A stretch of 48,178 nt of DNA from Guyanagaster necrorhizus (Eukaryota; Basidiomycota; Agaricomycetes; Agaricales; Physalacriaceae): the NCBI RefSeq assembly GCF_019112545.1, contig NW_025064887.1, forward strand, positions 1-48,178, in the 5' to 3' direction. The position numbers and the translations under genes were made by a program. Under the pieces are notes generated by a model that was not told the DNA's origin, searched no databases, and saw only the letters and a program-made list of their open reading frames with translations. Within the stretch, counting starts at the first letter, position 1. Each line of letters opens with the position of its first letter. Shown one piece after another: positions 33,796 through 43,770 of the stretch.

Positions 33796-34170
33796 TACTT
33801 ATAAAAGTCAGCATCTTTGCATACTATCTGAAACTTTCTGACATCTGATGGGTTCATTCAGTATTCAACAAAATGCTTCTTACCTCCTATGTTACACCAA
33901 CCTTTCCTAACCAGAAAGCTTCTTTCCTCTCTGGAATCTATTCTAATCAAAGATGAAGAACACTATGAGATTAAACAAATTTTGAATCACAAGCTCCACA
34001 AAGTTTATGCCTGTAGTGATGGCAGTTGCACTGTCATTTATTACTTTGTCAAATGGAAAGAATATGGATCTGAATCCAACCAATAGATTCATGAACAGGA
34101 TCTCAATGCAGATAATGCCATTTATGACTATGAAATTTTCATCAATTGATCCATCAGGATAATAGTCTTA
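33796..34170 (+). pseudogene. pol: E3 Pol remnant, part 3 (integrase end and chromodomain)
   Basis: Resumes after the pogo element: VFNKMLL, then HYEIKQILNHKLHKVYACSD and YYFVKWKEYGSESNQ, the chromodomain. The reading closes with a purine-rich tract just before the 3' LTR. Confidence 0.85.
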
Positions 34171-34185
34171 AGGAGAGAAGAATGA

Positions 34186-34635
34186 TATTATAATTTTATC
34201 TATATCTGTTTTTCTTTCTTATCTTATTAGAGTGTCTATTCTATCTTGAGTGCTTTCTTGAAGGATGTAAAAAGGTTAAGTAATCACAATAGATGAAATG
34301 TTATTGTACTTGATCACCTTGCTCACAGACAATTTCTCATTGTCTCATCCTTGATAATTAGGCAGCTTCAATATCATAATACAGAATAACACAATAGGTA
34401 GTAGTTATATTTATTGCCAGCAGAAACAATATATAAATAGGATAGCTCTTGCTATAGTAGCCCAACTTCAAGTTATAAGTTTATCTTGTATTATCTTCTT
34501 TCAAGTTTAGCTTGTCTCTGGCCTTAAAGCACTTTGCCTGGTATAACACATTAAGTGGACTCTAGTGTGATTATACAAACATGATACAGTGCTAGTTTAT
34601 CATGTGTCCAGATCATGTATCAGTTAGATTTAACA
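34186..34635 (+). repeat. E3 3' LTR
   Basis: 450 bases, TATTATAATTTTATC... to ...GATTTAACA; the terminal TG has become TA. It shows the uninterrupted CTTGATAATTAGGCAGC that proves where E2 entered the 5' copy. CTTCA follows. Confidence 0.94.
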
Positions 34636-34640
34636 CTTCA

Positions 34641-34818
34641 TCAGACTAGAATAACTAATGTTTAACAAAACAGATTTTGTTAAAATCTAGAAACTTCCTC
34701 TCAAACCCAAGCAACAACTATTCAAAGTCAGAAAGCTGTAACAGCTATAATGAGGTTTGTGTCTTATTCTTCAGACTTCTCTGAGCAATTAGAGACAATT
34801 GCCTTGAAGAAAAGGTAA
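34641..34818 (+). other. E0 3' tail and purine tract
   Basis: Continuation of E0 beyond the E3 insertion. It ends GAAGAAAAGGTAA directly before TGTCATGATTTTTGCC, matching the purine tract plus LTR start seen in E2 and E4 (GAGGGGGTAA then TGTTACGATTTTTC). Confidence 0.45.
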
Positions 34819-35323
34819 TGTCATGATTTTTGCCTCTAATCACAATTTCTATTCTTTATTTATGATCTGCTTTTGCAACTAGCAAGAGATCATAAGAGTT
34901 TACAATATAAAAAGCTATATAGCATCAAATAAACATTGTAGTAATATTATATCAAAATATGAGACAGCTATTACAGACTCTAGATAATATATATCTATAT
35001 ATAGTATTATCTAACATATAATACAAAGTATATATGCCAACTAACATAGCATTTTTGAATAGTAGAGTATTTAGAAGAAACAGTTGTCTCCACATTACAG
35101 ACAAAGACTTTTAAAAGGTGTCTATTATAACTAGTTTCAATATGCATAAAGATAAATACAATTGAATTATATCCACCTATTTTGCTGTAGAGACTAAACA
35201 GAAGCTAATATCTTTCTATTGTGATAATAATTTGTCCTTATTTAAGTTTGATTGTCATTTTATCTAAGGCACTATTATGCAGAATACAATAACTAAGTTC
35301 AGCAGCAAGCTGCAGGATATCTT
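34819..35323 (+). repeat. Possible E0 3' LTR, very decayed
   Basis: Begins TGTCATGATTTTTGCC after the purine-like tract. The rest is AT-rich, with a TATATATCTATATATAG run near 34990, and has no readable end before the E4 LTR. No partner copy was found, so the call depends on the start alone. Confidence 0.3.
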
Positions 35324-35841
35324 TGTTATGATTTTTCCTATTTTCTTTTCTTTTTTCTCAGAAATGACCTCTATCTTTGCTTAGTCAGGGCACTTAAGCC
35401 AGTGCTTAGGACTGTGGGAATGCTTAGCTTAGCAACCCAATCAGTCACTCTCCTATCACATTGCTGTGTGCTGTGAAGGGAGAGACAATACTTCTTTTAT
35501 CTTCAACTTGCAGTGCAATGACCACAGCACAACAGCATGACAACAGCTTTTGTGGAGAGCCTGGCAACAGCAGGGGTAACAGCTCTATGACAGACAATAT
35601 CTTTTGTGAACATTTATTTATAGCACGATAACAGAACAGTATTTAAGTAGCATAGCTCTCGCTGTAATACCCCAGCTTCGAGCTAAAGTTTATTCTCTAC
35701 CATCCTATCTCGAGTGACTTGCAAACACCTTGACCACATACCTCTGTTAACACATCAGTGAACTCAGTCAGTCTAACCTGAAGTGCGAGATTCTGAACTG
35801 TTTATCATGTGTTGATAGTCACATGAAGTTTAGGCTTAACA
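35324..35841 (+). repeat. E4 5' LTR
   Basis: TGTTATGATTTTTCC... to ...GGCTTAACA. TATTTAA is at 35640-35646 and AGCTTCGAGCTAA at 35674-35686. Same family as the E1 LTRs and the solo LTR at 29705; it shares the block GGCAACAGCAGGGGTAACAG. Confidence 0.95.
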
Positions 35842-35842
35842 A

Positions 35843-35855
35843 TTAGCTCAAAGCT
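35843..35855 (+). other. E4 primer-binding site
   Basis: TTAGCTCAAAGCT, one transition away from the E2 form (CG to CA). It pairs with 35674-35686 except at that base. Confidence 0.7.
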
Positions 35856-35896
35856 TCTAGCTTCCCTTCTTTGAGCCTGAAGGCTAAAAGAACTGA

Positions 35897-36316
35897 ATGC
35901 TTCTTACTGACCTCTTCTCAATCAACCAAACAAGACATTATATATCTTCTATCAACAGCTCTATCAACTCCAAAGTCTCCCCTTCCTCAATTGAATTGCT
36001 GACTGTTCTTCTAGAAACTCTAACAACCAGGATAATCAGGGATTATCAAGAGAAGGATGATGTCATCCAACAACTCATCAATGGCCTCTCTACCGAGGTC
36101 TGAATCATCAAACACAGACTCGGACAAGGGTCTGAAGGTATGGGCCAATCAGGTTCTTGCAAAAAGGAGGAGAAACCCCTCTTCAGTTCCTTATGGATCC
36201 TGACCCCTGACTCTGACTCCACTGACACATTGGTGGAAGAAGAGGAGGTTGAGCATGGCCAGCAGTGGGGGAGCGAGCTCAATGAGGAGCATCGACAATT
36301 AGCTGGAATTGGCTGA
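35897..36316 (+). pseudogene. E4 ORF-A variant without the membrane helix
   Basis: ATG at 35897, stop at 36314-36316, with one TGA at 36101. The N-terminal part (MLLTDLFSINQTRHYISSIN) is unlike E2 and has no strong hydrophobic helix. IELLTVLLETLTTRIIRDYQ followed by QQLIN matches the WIVRHYQ...IQQIL part of E2 ORF-A. The frame relation to Gag is the same as in E2 (Gag is +1). The leader was therefore replaced or rebuilt while the tail and frame were kept. Confidence 0.5.
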
Positions 36317-38474
36317 CCCACAGAATGGGGCTCAGCCCCAAAAGCCTGAGAGCATCGAAGATGGCCCTCAGACACAGAATGAGATGAAAATCTTGAAGAC
36401 GATCCCTATGCCCCAGATCATTGGGATGAACCCAGAGATGATCAGAATCAAAGTACCAATCCTCGATCAACAGTCACCGAAGAAAGCAGCACAGGCAGTC
36501 AGGAACTCCTGTCAGCCAGGGGGTGAAAATGGGCCTCAGGCACTGAGTGGAATGAAGATCCCAAGGACGACCTCTATGAGGTCGACCGGTGGGATGATGC
36601 CACCAATGAAGGAGAAAGCAGTCCAGACAGACCCCTATCCAGCGAGTCAGAAAGCAGCAGCTCCCTGGCAGATGATGAGTCCTTCGATTGGACCATCAAA
36701 GCAAGATTACCATCTAGGCCAACACCCTAGATCAGCAATAGAGCCCTTTGAGGGTTCTTGCACAAGAAGCTCACCACTCTCTTCTTCAATCAGGACTTCT
36801 TTGAGGAATTCCGGAAATACACCAAATGAATGAAAGGAGAAAGGGAGTGGCAGCACAATGCCGAGACCAAAGGAGTTTGGGACCTACCCACCTGAGGGGT
36901 CCCATACTGGAAGGACTCCAATAATCCCCAAGGCCAATATTGGCCTGAGGAAAGATGGAGAAATAGAAGAGGGGAAAGATATCTCCTCCGCAAATAATTG
37001 CTGGATGCGAATCATAGATGAGGAGTGAGAGGACTGGAAGAGTGGGAAGGGTGAAGATTGAGACAGTCGGCAAAACTGCTGGCTGATCCTCAATGAGAGG
37101 GGACCACCGTTAGCACCAGGGATGCCCCTGGTACTACCAGAAGACGAATACCTGCCATTTCCAGCAAGTACCCCACCACCCTGGAGGAGAAGCCCTTCCA
37201 GGAACAGTATGGCATTTTGGCTTTCCAAGAAAAAGCTGAAATATCCAAACCCCTGGAAGATCTCCAACTTCCTACCGAAGCCGTTTGCTGGACAGCTGCT
37301 GCCTGATGAAGCCAAAAGAAGCAGATCAGTTTCTACTGATTCGAAGATGGACGATCCTGCAGCAACAGCCTAGGGTTGAACCATCAAGGACAAGCAGATT
37401 ATCCGAAAGGAGGGGCTACCGACTCCAAGAAGCCTCATTGCTGATGATGAATCCCTACACTCTTTTTCAGGTCCCCTGATAGATTGGGCTGGCCCACCTG
37501 GGGGAGAGCTCCTGAATCTGATGTCACCTCTCAATCCAAAGGTACAAATATTGAATGTCCAACTGACATTTGGGTGGGAGCCTCTTCCTTTTAAAGAGGC
37601 TTCAGACGATATTGACCACTTCCTTATGGACTGCGACCAATATTTCCAGGTTTTTGCCTCATACTTCCTCCATAACATGTACAAGGTAAACTATGCCACC
37701 ACCTACTTTAAAGACAAGGCAAAAGTATAGTGGGTACTGCTAGCCCTCAACTTCTAGTCGACTACCTGACAGCATCACTAGTACCTCTCCTGGCCAGTCC
37801 TGAAGCAGATGATCCATGACAAGTTCACAGACCCTGTCATATGAGAAGTCCACAGGTCAAAGATGAAGGAATACAAGATGGGTGACAAGGTGGTGCTAGA
37901 TTACTTCAATGAATTGGAGCGACTCAGAAAACTCGCTGGAATCAGGGAAGACATAGCCAACTCAGAACAAATAGTCAAGTACATGAAGTGGGGACTGCCA
38001 CCTCATTACCCAAAGACTATTTCGGATCTTGGCCACAGCATGCCAGTCAGCTATGACAATTGGAAGGTGTAGATCGTCCTAATGTGGCAGAAGTGATGGT
38101 GACAGAAGGCAGAAGCAGCAAACCTGTGGGACCAGCACAGGTACCAGGGACAGGGCTTGAAGCCCTCCACCTCTCATGTGACCACATCTGCCAGGCCCGG
38201 TAGCTCAGCTCCAACTTTCCAGAATGATGGGAAGCAAACTGGTAAGGGCCCAAGTACCAGAATGGGTAAGCAGATTGATGTGGATCACCTCAAGAAGAAG
38301 GGGAAGTGCTTCAATTGTGGCCAACCAGAGCACATAGCATGAAATTGCCCAGAGAAGAAGAACAAGTGCATGCAAGAGGATATCAGAATGCAGATCACCG
38401 AGTTAATAAAGAAAGCACAAGACCTCAGAGATGACAACAAACCTGAGGAGATAAAAGATGGGGCTGAGCAGTAA
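36255..38474 (+). pseudogene. gag: E4 ORF-B/Gag remnant
   Basis: Frame from the ATG at 36255 to TAA 38472-38474, with stops. The extension (36309-36833) has a composition like E2 but little sequence match. After a poorly aligned middle, conserved pieces return: the GQLLPDEAK and KMDDPAA segment (about 37295-37370), FKEASDDIDHFLMDCDQYFQ (about 37590-37650), YKMGDKVVLDYFNELERLRK (about 37875-37935) and the knuckle CFNCGQPEHIAXNC (about 38308-38350). The Gly of the GH pair is changed to Glu. Confidence 0.85.
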
Positions 38475-41400
38475 GCGATTCAACTGCCTCGGCCAAGGAT
38501 GACAGTAATGAGTCATATTCTGCTGGACAGACTGACACTTTATCTTCTGTAGTATTACACCCTGTGTCTAAATTATACATGCATTCGAATATACTCGACC
38601 CTATTACTTAGAACCCAGAATCGCTTAAGGAACTGACTTCTATAACTCAAGCACCGACAAAGGGCCAAAGAGGGGCAGAGAGCTCCAAAGGTGCGTTATC
38701 ATCAAAAGTTCATCAAACTAAAAATATAAAACAGACTTAATTGCCTTTGGGCCAAACAGGGGCAGAACACCTCACAACATAGCTCAAGCCATTCGATACC
38801 GAATGGACTTGGCGAGCCATCAAAGATGCCAAGGACGAAGCAATGGCAAAAGCCATACTCAAAAATTGGATACACAAGTCCTGAGCCGAGAAAGTAATTG
38901 ATGATATGATCACCAGCATTTGAGTTACAGAATAATGCTGCACTCTAGAATGGCTTGATGAATTGTGTGAGCCACGAAAATTCATCTGATGAGCCAAGTC
39001 CACAGGAAAAGACTTACTAGCCAGAGCACAGATCAAGATGTTAACTTCTCGATCAACCCATGCAGTCACCGTCTTGATTGACAGCAGCTGCACAGGAAGT
39101 AGCATCAACCAAGCTTTTGTCAACAAGCATCAATTGCCCACTTGGGCAACAGCAGCACCCATCTCAGTCTACAATACAGATGGGACAAGAAACCAAGCCG
39201 GATTAATTACCGAATATGTAGGGCTTAGGCTCACTATTAGCGATCATTTGGAAAGAATCGACCTAGCAGTAACTGACCTAGGAACAAAGGAGATATTCCT
39301 TGGACATGATTGGCTGATTAGGCACAATCCGCTAATCAATTGGAAGACTGGAAGGATAATTTTCACTCATTGTCAATGCTGGAAAATTCCATTCCAGCTA
39401 CTGGATGAAGATCCAGAAGACCGATGGGATGAAGAAATGGAAGATGGAGAAACCATTCTCACCATCGACCTACAAAGGGCCATTAACATTCGGGCAGTAC
39501 ACCATGCTAATAACCTAGCAGCAAAAGCCAATGCCGAAAAAAAGGAGAGGACATTTGAGGAATTGGTACCTGAATGGGCATGAGACTATCAGGATTTATT
39601 TGAAAAACAAAGTTTTGATGAACTACCTGATCTGAAACCCTGGGACCATGCTATCGAACTAATCCCTAATGCTAATGCCAATCTAGATTGCAAGTGTTAT
39701 CCACTAGGCAACAATGAACAAAAGGAACTAGACAGTTTTCTCAAAGAAAACTTGTCTAGTGGGAGGATCTGATCATCAAAGTCACTGATGGCATCACCCT
39801 TCTTTTTCATCAGAAAGAAGGACAGGAAACTCTGACTGGTACAAGATTACCAGAAGCTCAACGAGATGACGATCAAGAACCGTTATCCCCTTCTATTGAT
39901 CGTAGAACTAATGGACAAACTTTGGGGAGTGAAGTACTACACTAAACTGGACGTTCAGTGGGGGTACAAGAACATGTGCATTAAAGAAGGCAATGAATGG
40001 AAGGCTGCTTTCTGAACTAATCACGGTCTGTTTGAACTGATGGTTATGTTCTTTGGACTCACAAATTCACCAGCCACCTTTCAGTGGATGATGAATGATA
40101 TCTTTAAAGATCTCATTGCCACTGGAAAGGTGATGATTTACCTGGATGACATACTCATTATCTCCAAAACCAAAGAGGAACACTGACAGATAGTACGACA
40201 GATGCTATCCTTGATAAGGAAGTATCAACTCTTCCTCAAAGCTGAAAAATGTGAATTCGAGGTATTAGAAACAGAATACCTCAGAGTCATTATCAGCGAA
40301 GGGAGCATTAGAATGGACTCTATCAAGGTCACAGGAGTAACCGAATGGCTGGTACCAACAAAAAGAAAGGAGTTACAATCATTTCTTGGATTCACCAACT
40401 TCTACTGGTGGTTCATCCAGGACTACAGCAAAATAGTGTGACCTATGATACAATTAACCAGAAATTCCCCATAGAGCTGGGGAATTTCCCAACAGGCAGC
40501 ATTCAATGACCTTCAACGCCGATTAGCTGAAGACATCATCTTGGCAATTCCTAGCCAAGATGGAAAATTCTGGGTGGAAGTGGACTCCAGTGAAGGTGCA
40601 ATCGGAGCCATACTCTCACAAGAGCAAGACGGCAAATGGTGATCAGTCATCTTTATGTCAAAGGCTCTCACTGTGACAGAGCGCAATTATGAAATCTATA
40701 ATAAAGAACTTCTCACTATAATGCTCACTCTTGTCGAATGGCAGCATTATCTCATTAGAGCCAATCAATCCTTCAAGATCTGGATCAATCATCAAAATCT
40801 TCAATATTTCTGACAACCCTAGAAACTCAACTACAGACAAGCAAGATGGGTCATGGAACTATCAGAGTATGAGTATACACTCCATCTCAAAGCTGGAGTA
40901 GCAAACAAGAAGGCCAACTTTCTCAGCCACAGGGCAGATCATAACCAAGGAGGAGATGACAATAAGGAGGTTGTAATATTATGACCAGAACACTTCCGGA
41001 CAATGATCATGCCAACGGAAGAAGAGATGCACAAATGCATCAAAAGTGCCACTTGGGATCCCCACAAATGGGATCAAAGAATTGCCTCATCACTCAACTA
41101 TGAGCATGGGCTAAAGAAAGAAGGGGGATTGATCTGTTATGATGAACAGATCTATATCTTAAGGGCTCAAGGACTGCGGGGTGACATCATCATGATATGT
41201 CATGATCATGTGACTGCTGGACATCCCAGAATCACTAAAACTAAGGAATTAGTCTTGAGGGAGTATTGGTGGCCAAAAATAGACCATGATATCACCCAAT
41301 ATATCAAGGCTTGCAAGGTTTGCCAATGAGACAAGACTTCAACACAATCCAGAACAGCTCTACTGCACCTGAATGAAGTCTCTTCATCACTATGGACCTA

Positions 41401-42793
41401 CATTTCGGTGGATATGATAACCAGACTTTCCGAAAGTGACAGCTATGACGCCATCATTGTCATAGTCAATCACTTCTCAAAGGCGATCATTTCGATCGCC
41501 TGTTCCACAGAATTGACATCTGAGGGATGGGCAAAGATACTATGGGATGAGGTTTATGCAAAGTACGACATGTCTCAGATAGTGATTTCGGACAGAGGAC
41601 CACAATTCATCTCCAAATTCTTGGATGACCTATACCACCTCCTTAATATCAAACGAAATGCCTCAACGGCATATCACCCTCAGACAGATGGCCAAACAAA
41701 ATGGGCCAATCAGGAAATTGAAAAGTATCTACAACTTTTCATCAACTATCAACAAGACGATTAGACGGAATGGCTAGCATTAGCAGCATTCCAACACAAC
41801 AACAGAATTCACTCAGCAATGGGGAAAACCCCGTTCTTTGTGAACTATGGGTGAAATCCACCAGTAGCAGAAACAGGATGCATCTATATGATGACACCAG
41901 CATCGAAGGATTTTGCAACATCAATAGCAAAAATCCACAAAGAAACCAAAACAGCTCTTGAAAAGACTGCTTCAACAATGAAGATTCAATATGACAAACA
42001 CTGATGAGCAGCACATGAATATTCAACCAACAACAAAGTCTGGTTGGACATGACAAACCTGCATTTACCAAGACCAAAACAGAAACTGGCAGACAAATGA
42101 ACAGGGCCATTCAAAGTCCTATGCAAAATCAGAAATTCCGTATATAGGTTACAGCTCTCTACAACCTGGAAAATTCACAATGTCTTTAATGAAAGATTAT
42201 TGACACTATACATGGCACCATCCTTCCCAAACCAAGAATGCCCACCTCCCCTACCACCAGAACTCATTGACGATGAAGAACACTATGAAATCGATAAAGT
42301 TCTGAATCACAAAACCTGAAAGGTTAAAGCATGAGGGAGAGACATAAAAACAACCATTAACTATCTCATCAGCTGGAAGGGATATGGACCAGAGTCAAAC
42401 CAATGAGTCAATGAAAAATACATGAATGTGGAAGATGCGATTCAGGACTACAAATACAGAATCAACAAACTGGACATGAAGAGGGTCATGTTCAATATTA
42501 TATCTGTGGAACAAAGGTCAGTGACAACAGGAAGGGATGTTATATCTAGCCAGATATACATCAACCAACCTGCCAGCAGCAGAGGACATATTAAAGAGGA
42601 TGATGAAGATGACCCTGCGATGGACGAGCCAGAAATGGTGAGGACATACAGCAAAGAGCAATGTACCACCTCTTCGACTTGTTTGAAGCCTGCTGTTGAA
42701 ATGTCAAGAGGTCCAGCAGATCGGCCACTGCCTTCCAGCAGAGAAGACTTACCTAATTTAACCATCAGGACGATGGTTTTAAGGAGAGGGTAA
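38468..42793 (+). pseudogene. pol: E4 Pol remnant with post-chromodomain tail
   Basis: Pol is in the -1 frame relative to Gag. Protease reads VLIDSSCTGSSINQAFVNKH (about 39070-39130). [19 protein letters not shown] is intact. Reverse transcriptase has LDVQWGYKN and YLDD near 40140. RNase H has VDSSEGAIGAILSQ. Integrase has the zinc finger (CHDHVTAGHPR, CKVCQ) near 41200-41330, MDMITRLSESDSYDAIIVIV, SDRGPQFISKF and QTDGQTKWANQEIEKYL, with the catalytic Glu now Lys. The chromodomain region is at about 42270-42470. A roughly 100-residue acidic/Ser tail follows (42480-42790), also present in E1. Several TGA and TAG stops break it. Confidence 0.92.
42779..42793 (+). other. E4 polypurine tract
   Basis: TTAAGGAGAGGGTAA against the LTR at 42794. 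It overlaps the end of the Pol tail. Confidence 0.8.
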
Positions 42794-43311
42794 TGTTACA
42801 ATTTTTTCCATTTTTTTTTTTTTTTTCTTGGAAATGACCCCTATCTTTGCTTAGTCAGGGTGCTTAGGCCAGTGCTTAGAACCATGGGAACACTTAGCTC
42901 AGCAACCCAATCAGTCACTCTCCTATCATGTTGCTGTGTGCTGTGAAGGGAGAGACAATACTTCTTTTATCTTCAACTTGCAGTGCAATGACCACAGCAC
43001 AACAGCATGACAACAGCTTTTGTGGAGAGCCTGGCAACAGCAGGGGTAACAGCTCTACGACAGACAATATCTTTTGTGAACATTTATTTATAGCATGATA
43101 ACAGAACAGTATTTAAGTAGCATAGCTCTCGCTGTAATACCTCAGCTTCAAGCTAAAGTTTATTCTCTACTATCCTATCACAAGCGACTTGCAAACGCCT
43201 TGACCACACACCTCTGTTAACACACCAGTGAACTCAGTCGAACATACCCAAAGTGCAAGGTACCGAACTGTTTATCACATGTTAATAGTCATGTGGAGTT
43301 TGGGCTTAACA
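42794..43311 (+). repeat. LTR shared by E4 (3') and E5 (5')
   Basis: 518 bases, TGTTACAATTTTTTCC with a long T run (about 42812-42826), ending GGCTTAACA. It contains AGCTTCAAGCTAA at 43144-43156. A purine tract lies on its left and a primer site on its right, so it serves both elements. Confidence 0.95.
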
Positions 43312-43312
43312 A

Positions 43313-43325
43313 TTAGCTCGAAGCT
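43313..43325 (+). other. E5 primer-binding site
   Basis: TTAGCTCGAAGCT, identical to E2. The shared LTR has AGCTTCAAGCTAA, so one G has become A on that side only. Confidence 0.75.
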
Positions 43326-43367
43326 TCTTGCTTCTCTTTCTCAGACCCAACCGTGCTGAGAAACTGA

Positions 43368-43770
43368 ATGCCTCCTGCCTTAAATCCATCTGATCTGAAC
43401 TTTACTTATGAGTTCTTCAAACTCTTGGCTTCGATCATTGGAACCTTGATCGGTTTGTTAGTGATCATACAGCTGTGCTATGGATGCCAATCTATTACTG
43501 CCTGGGCCATCTGACACTATCAAGAATTCCAGCATATCTGCACAATCCTCTGAAATGTCACGCCAGACCTCCCCCTCCATGACATCCCTGCCTCTGTCTG
43601 AAACTCCGTCCAACACCCCAAAGAAACAGAAGACAAGCCTGGGTGCTCGCCTGAAGAGCATTCTAGGGAAGAGGAGGAGCAGCAGCGGCAACACGAATAC
43701 CCCCCAAGACCCCTGTCAGCAATCGTCCGAGACCCTGAAAACCCTTAGGCTACAGGGTTTCAATGATCCT
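43368..43770 (+). pseudogene. E5 ORF-A remnant, membrane-helix protein
   Basis: ATG at 43368, then LNFTYEFFKLLASIIGTLIG and LLVIIQLC (hydrophobic helix), QSITAWAI, a stop, HYQEFQHI, a stop, NVTPDLPLHDIP. Closely similar to E1 and clearly similar to E2. The frame is one base behind ORF-B. Three or more stops make it nonfunctional; the end is approximate. Confidence 0.65.

Larger units (their letters stand above)
15164..34635 (+). mobile_element. E3: Ty3/gypsy element, plus strand, interrupted by four insertions
   Basis: The E3 5' LTR is split by E2 (15164-15336 and 23472-23749) and the 3' LTR is 34186-34635; the two are about 450 bases each. CTTCA flanks both ends (15159-15163 and 34636-34640), a perfect five-base target duplication. 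Removing E2, the solo LTRs at 25492 and 29705 and the pogo element at 31195 leaves one ordered gypsy element: primer site, ORF-A, ORF-B/Gag, Pol, purine tract. Its LTR family differs from those of E1/E4 and E2. All frames are decayed. Confidence 0.93.
35324..43311 (+). mobile_element. E4: Ty3/gypsy element, plus strand
   Basis: LTRs of 518 bases at 35324-35841 and 42794-43311 enclose about 6.95 kb with primer site, ORF-A, ORF-B/Gag, Pol with chromodomain, and purine tract. The right LTR is immediately followed by another primer site and the E5 interior, so the LTR is shared and no right target duplication can be read. Gag and Pol are broken by many stops, but long stretches stay in frame. Confidence 0.93.

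Noticed and set aside
34975..35035. TATATATCTATATATAG run as a regulatory palindrome or hairpin
   Set aside because: It lies in generally AT-rich decayed DNA and has no partner copy; chance is enough to explain it.
42812..42826. Long T run as a terminator
   Set aside because: It is an expanded homopolymer within the LTR at a place where the other copies have mixed T/C sequence.
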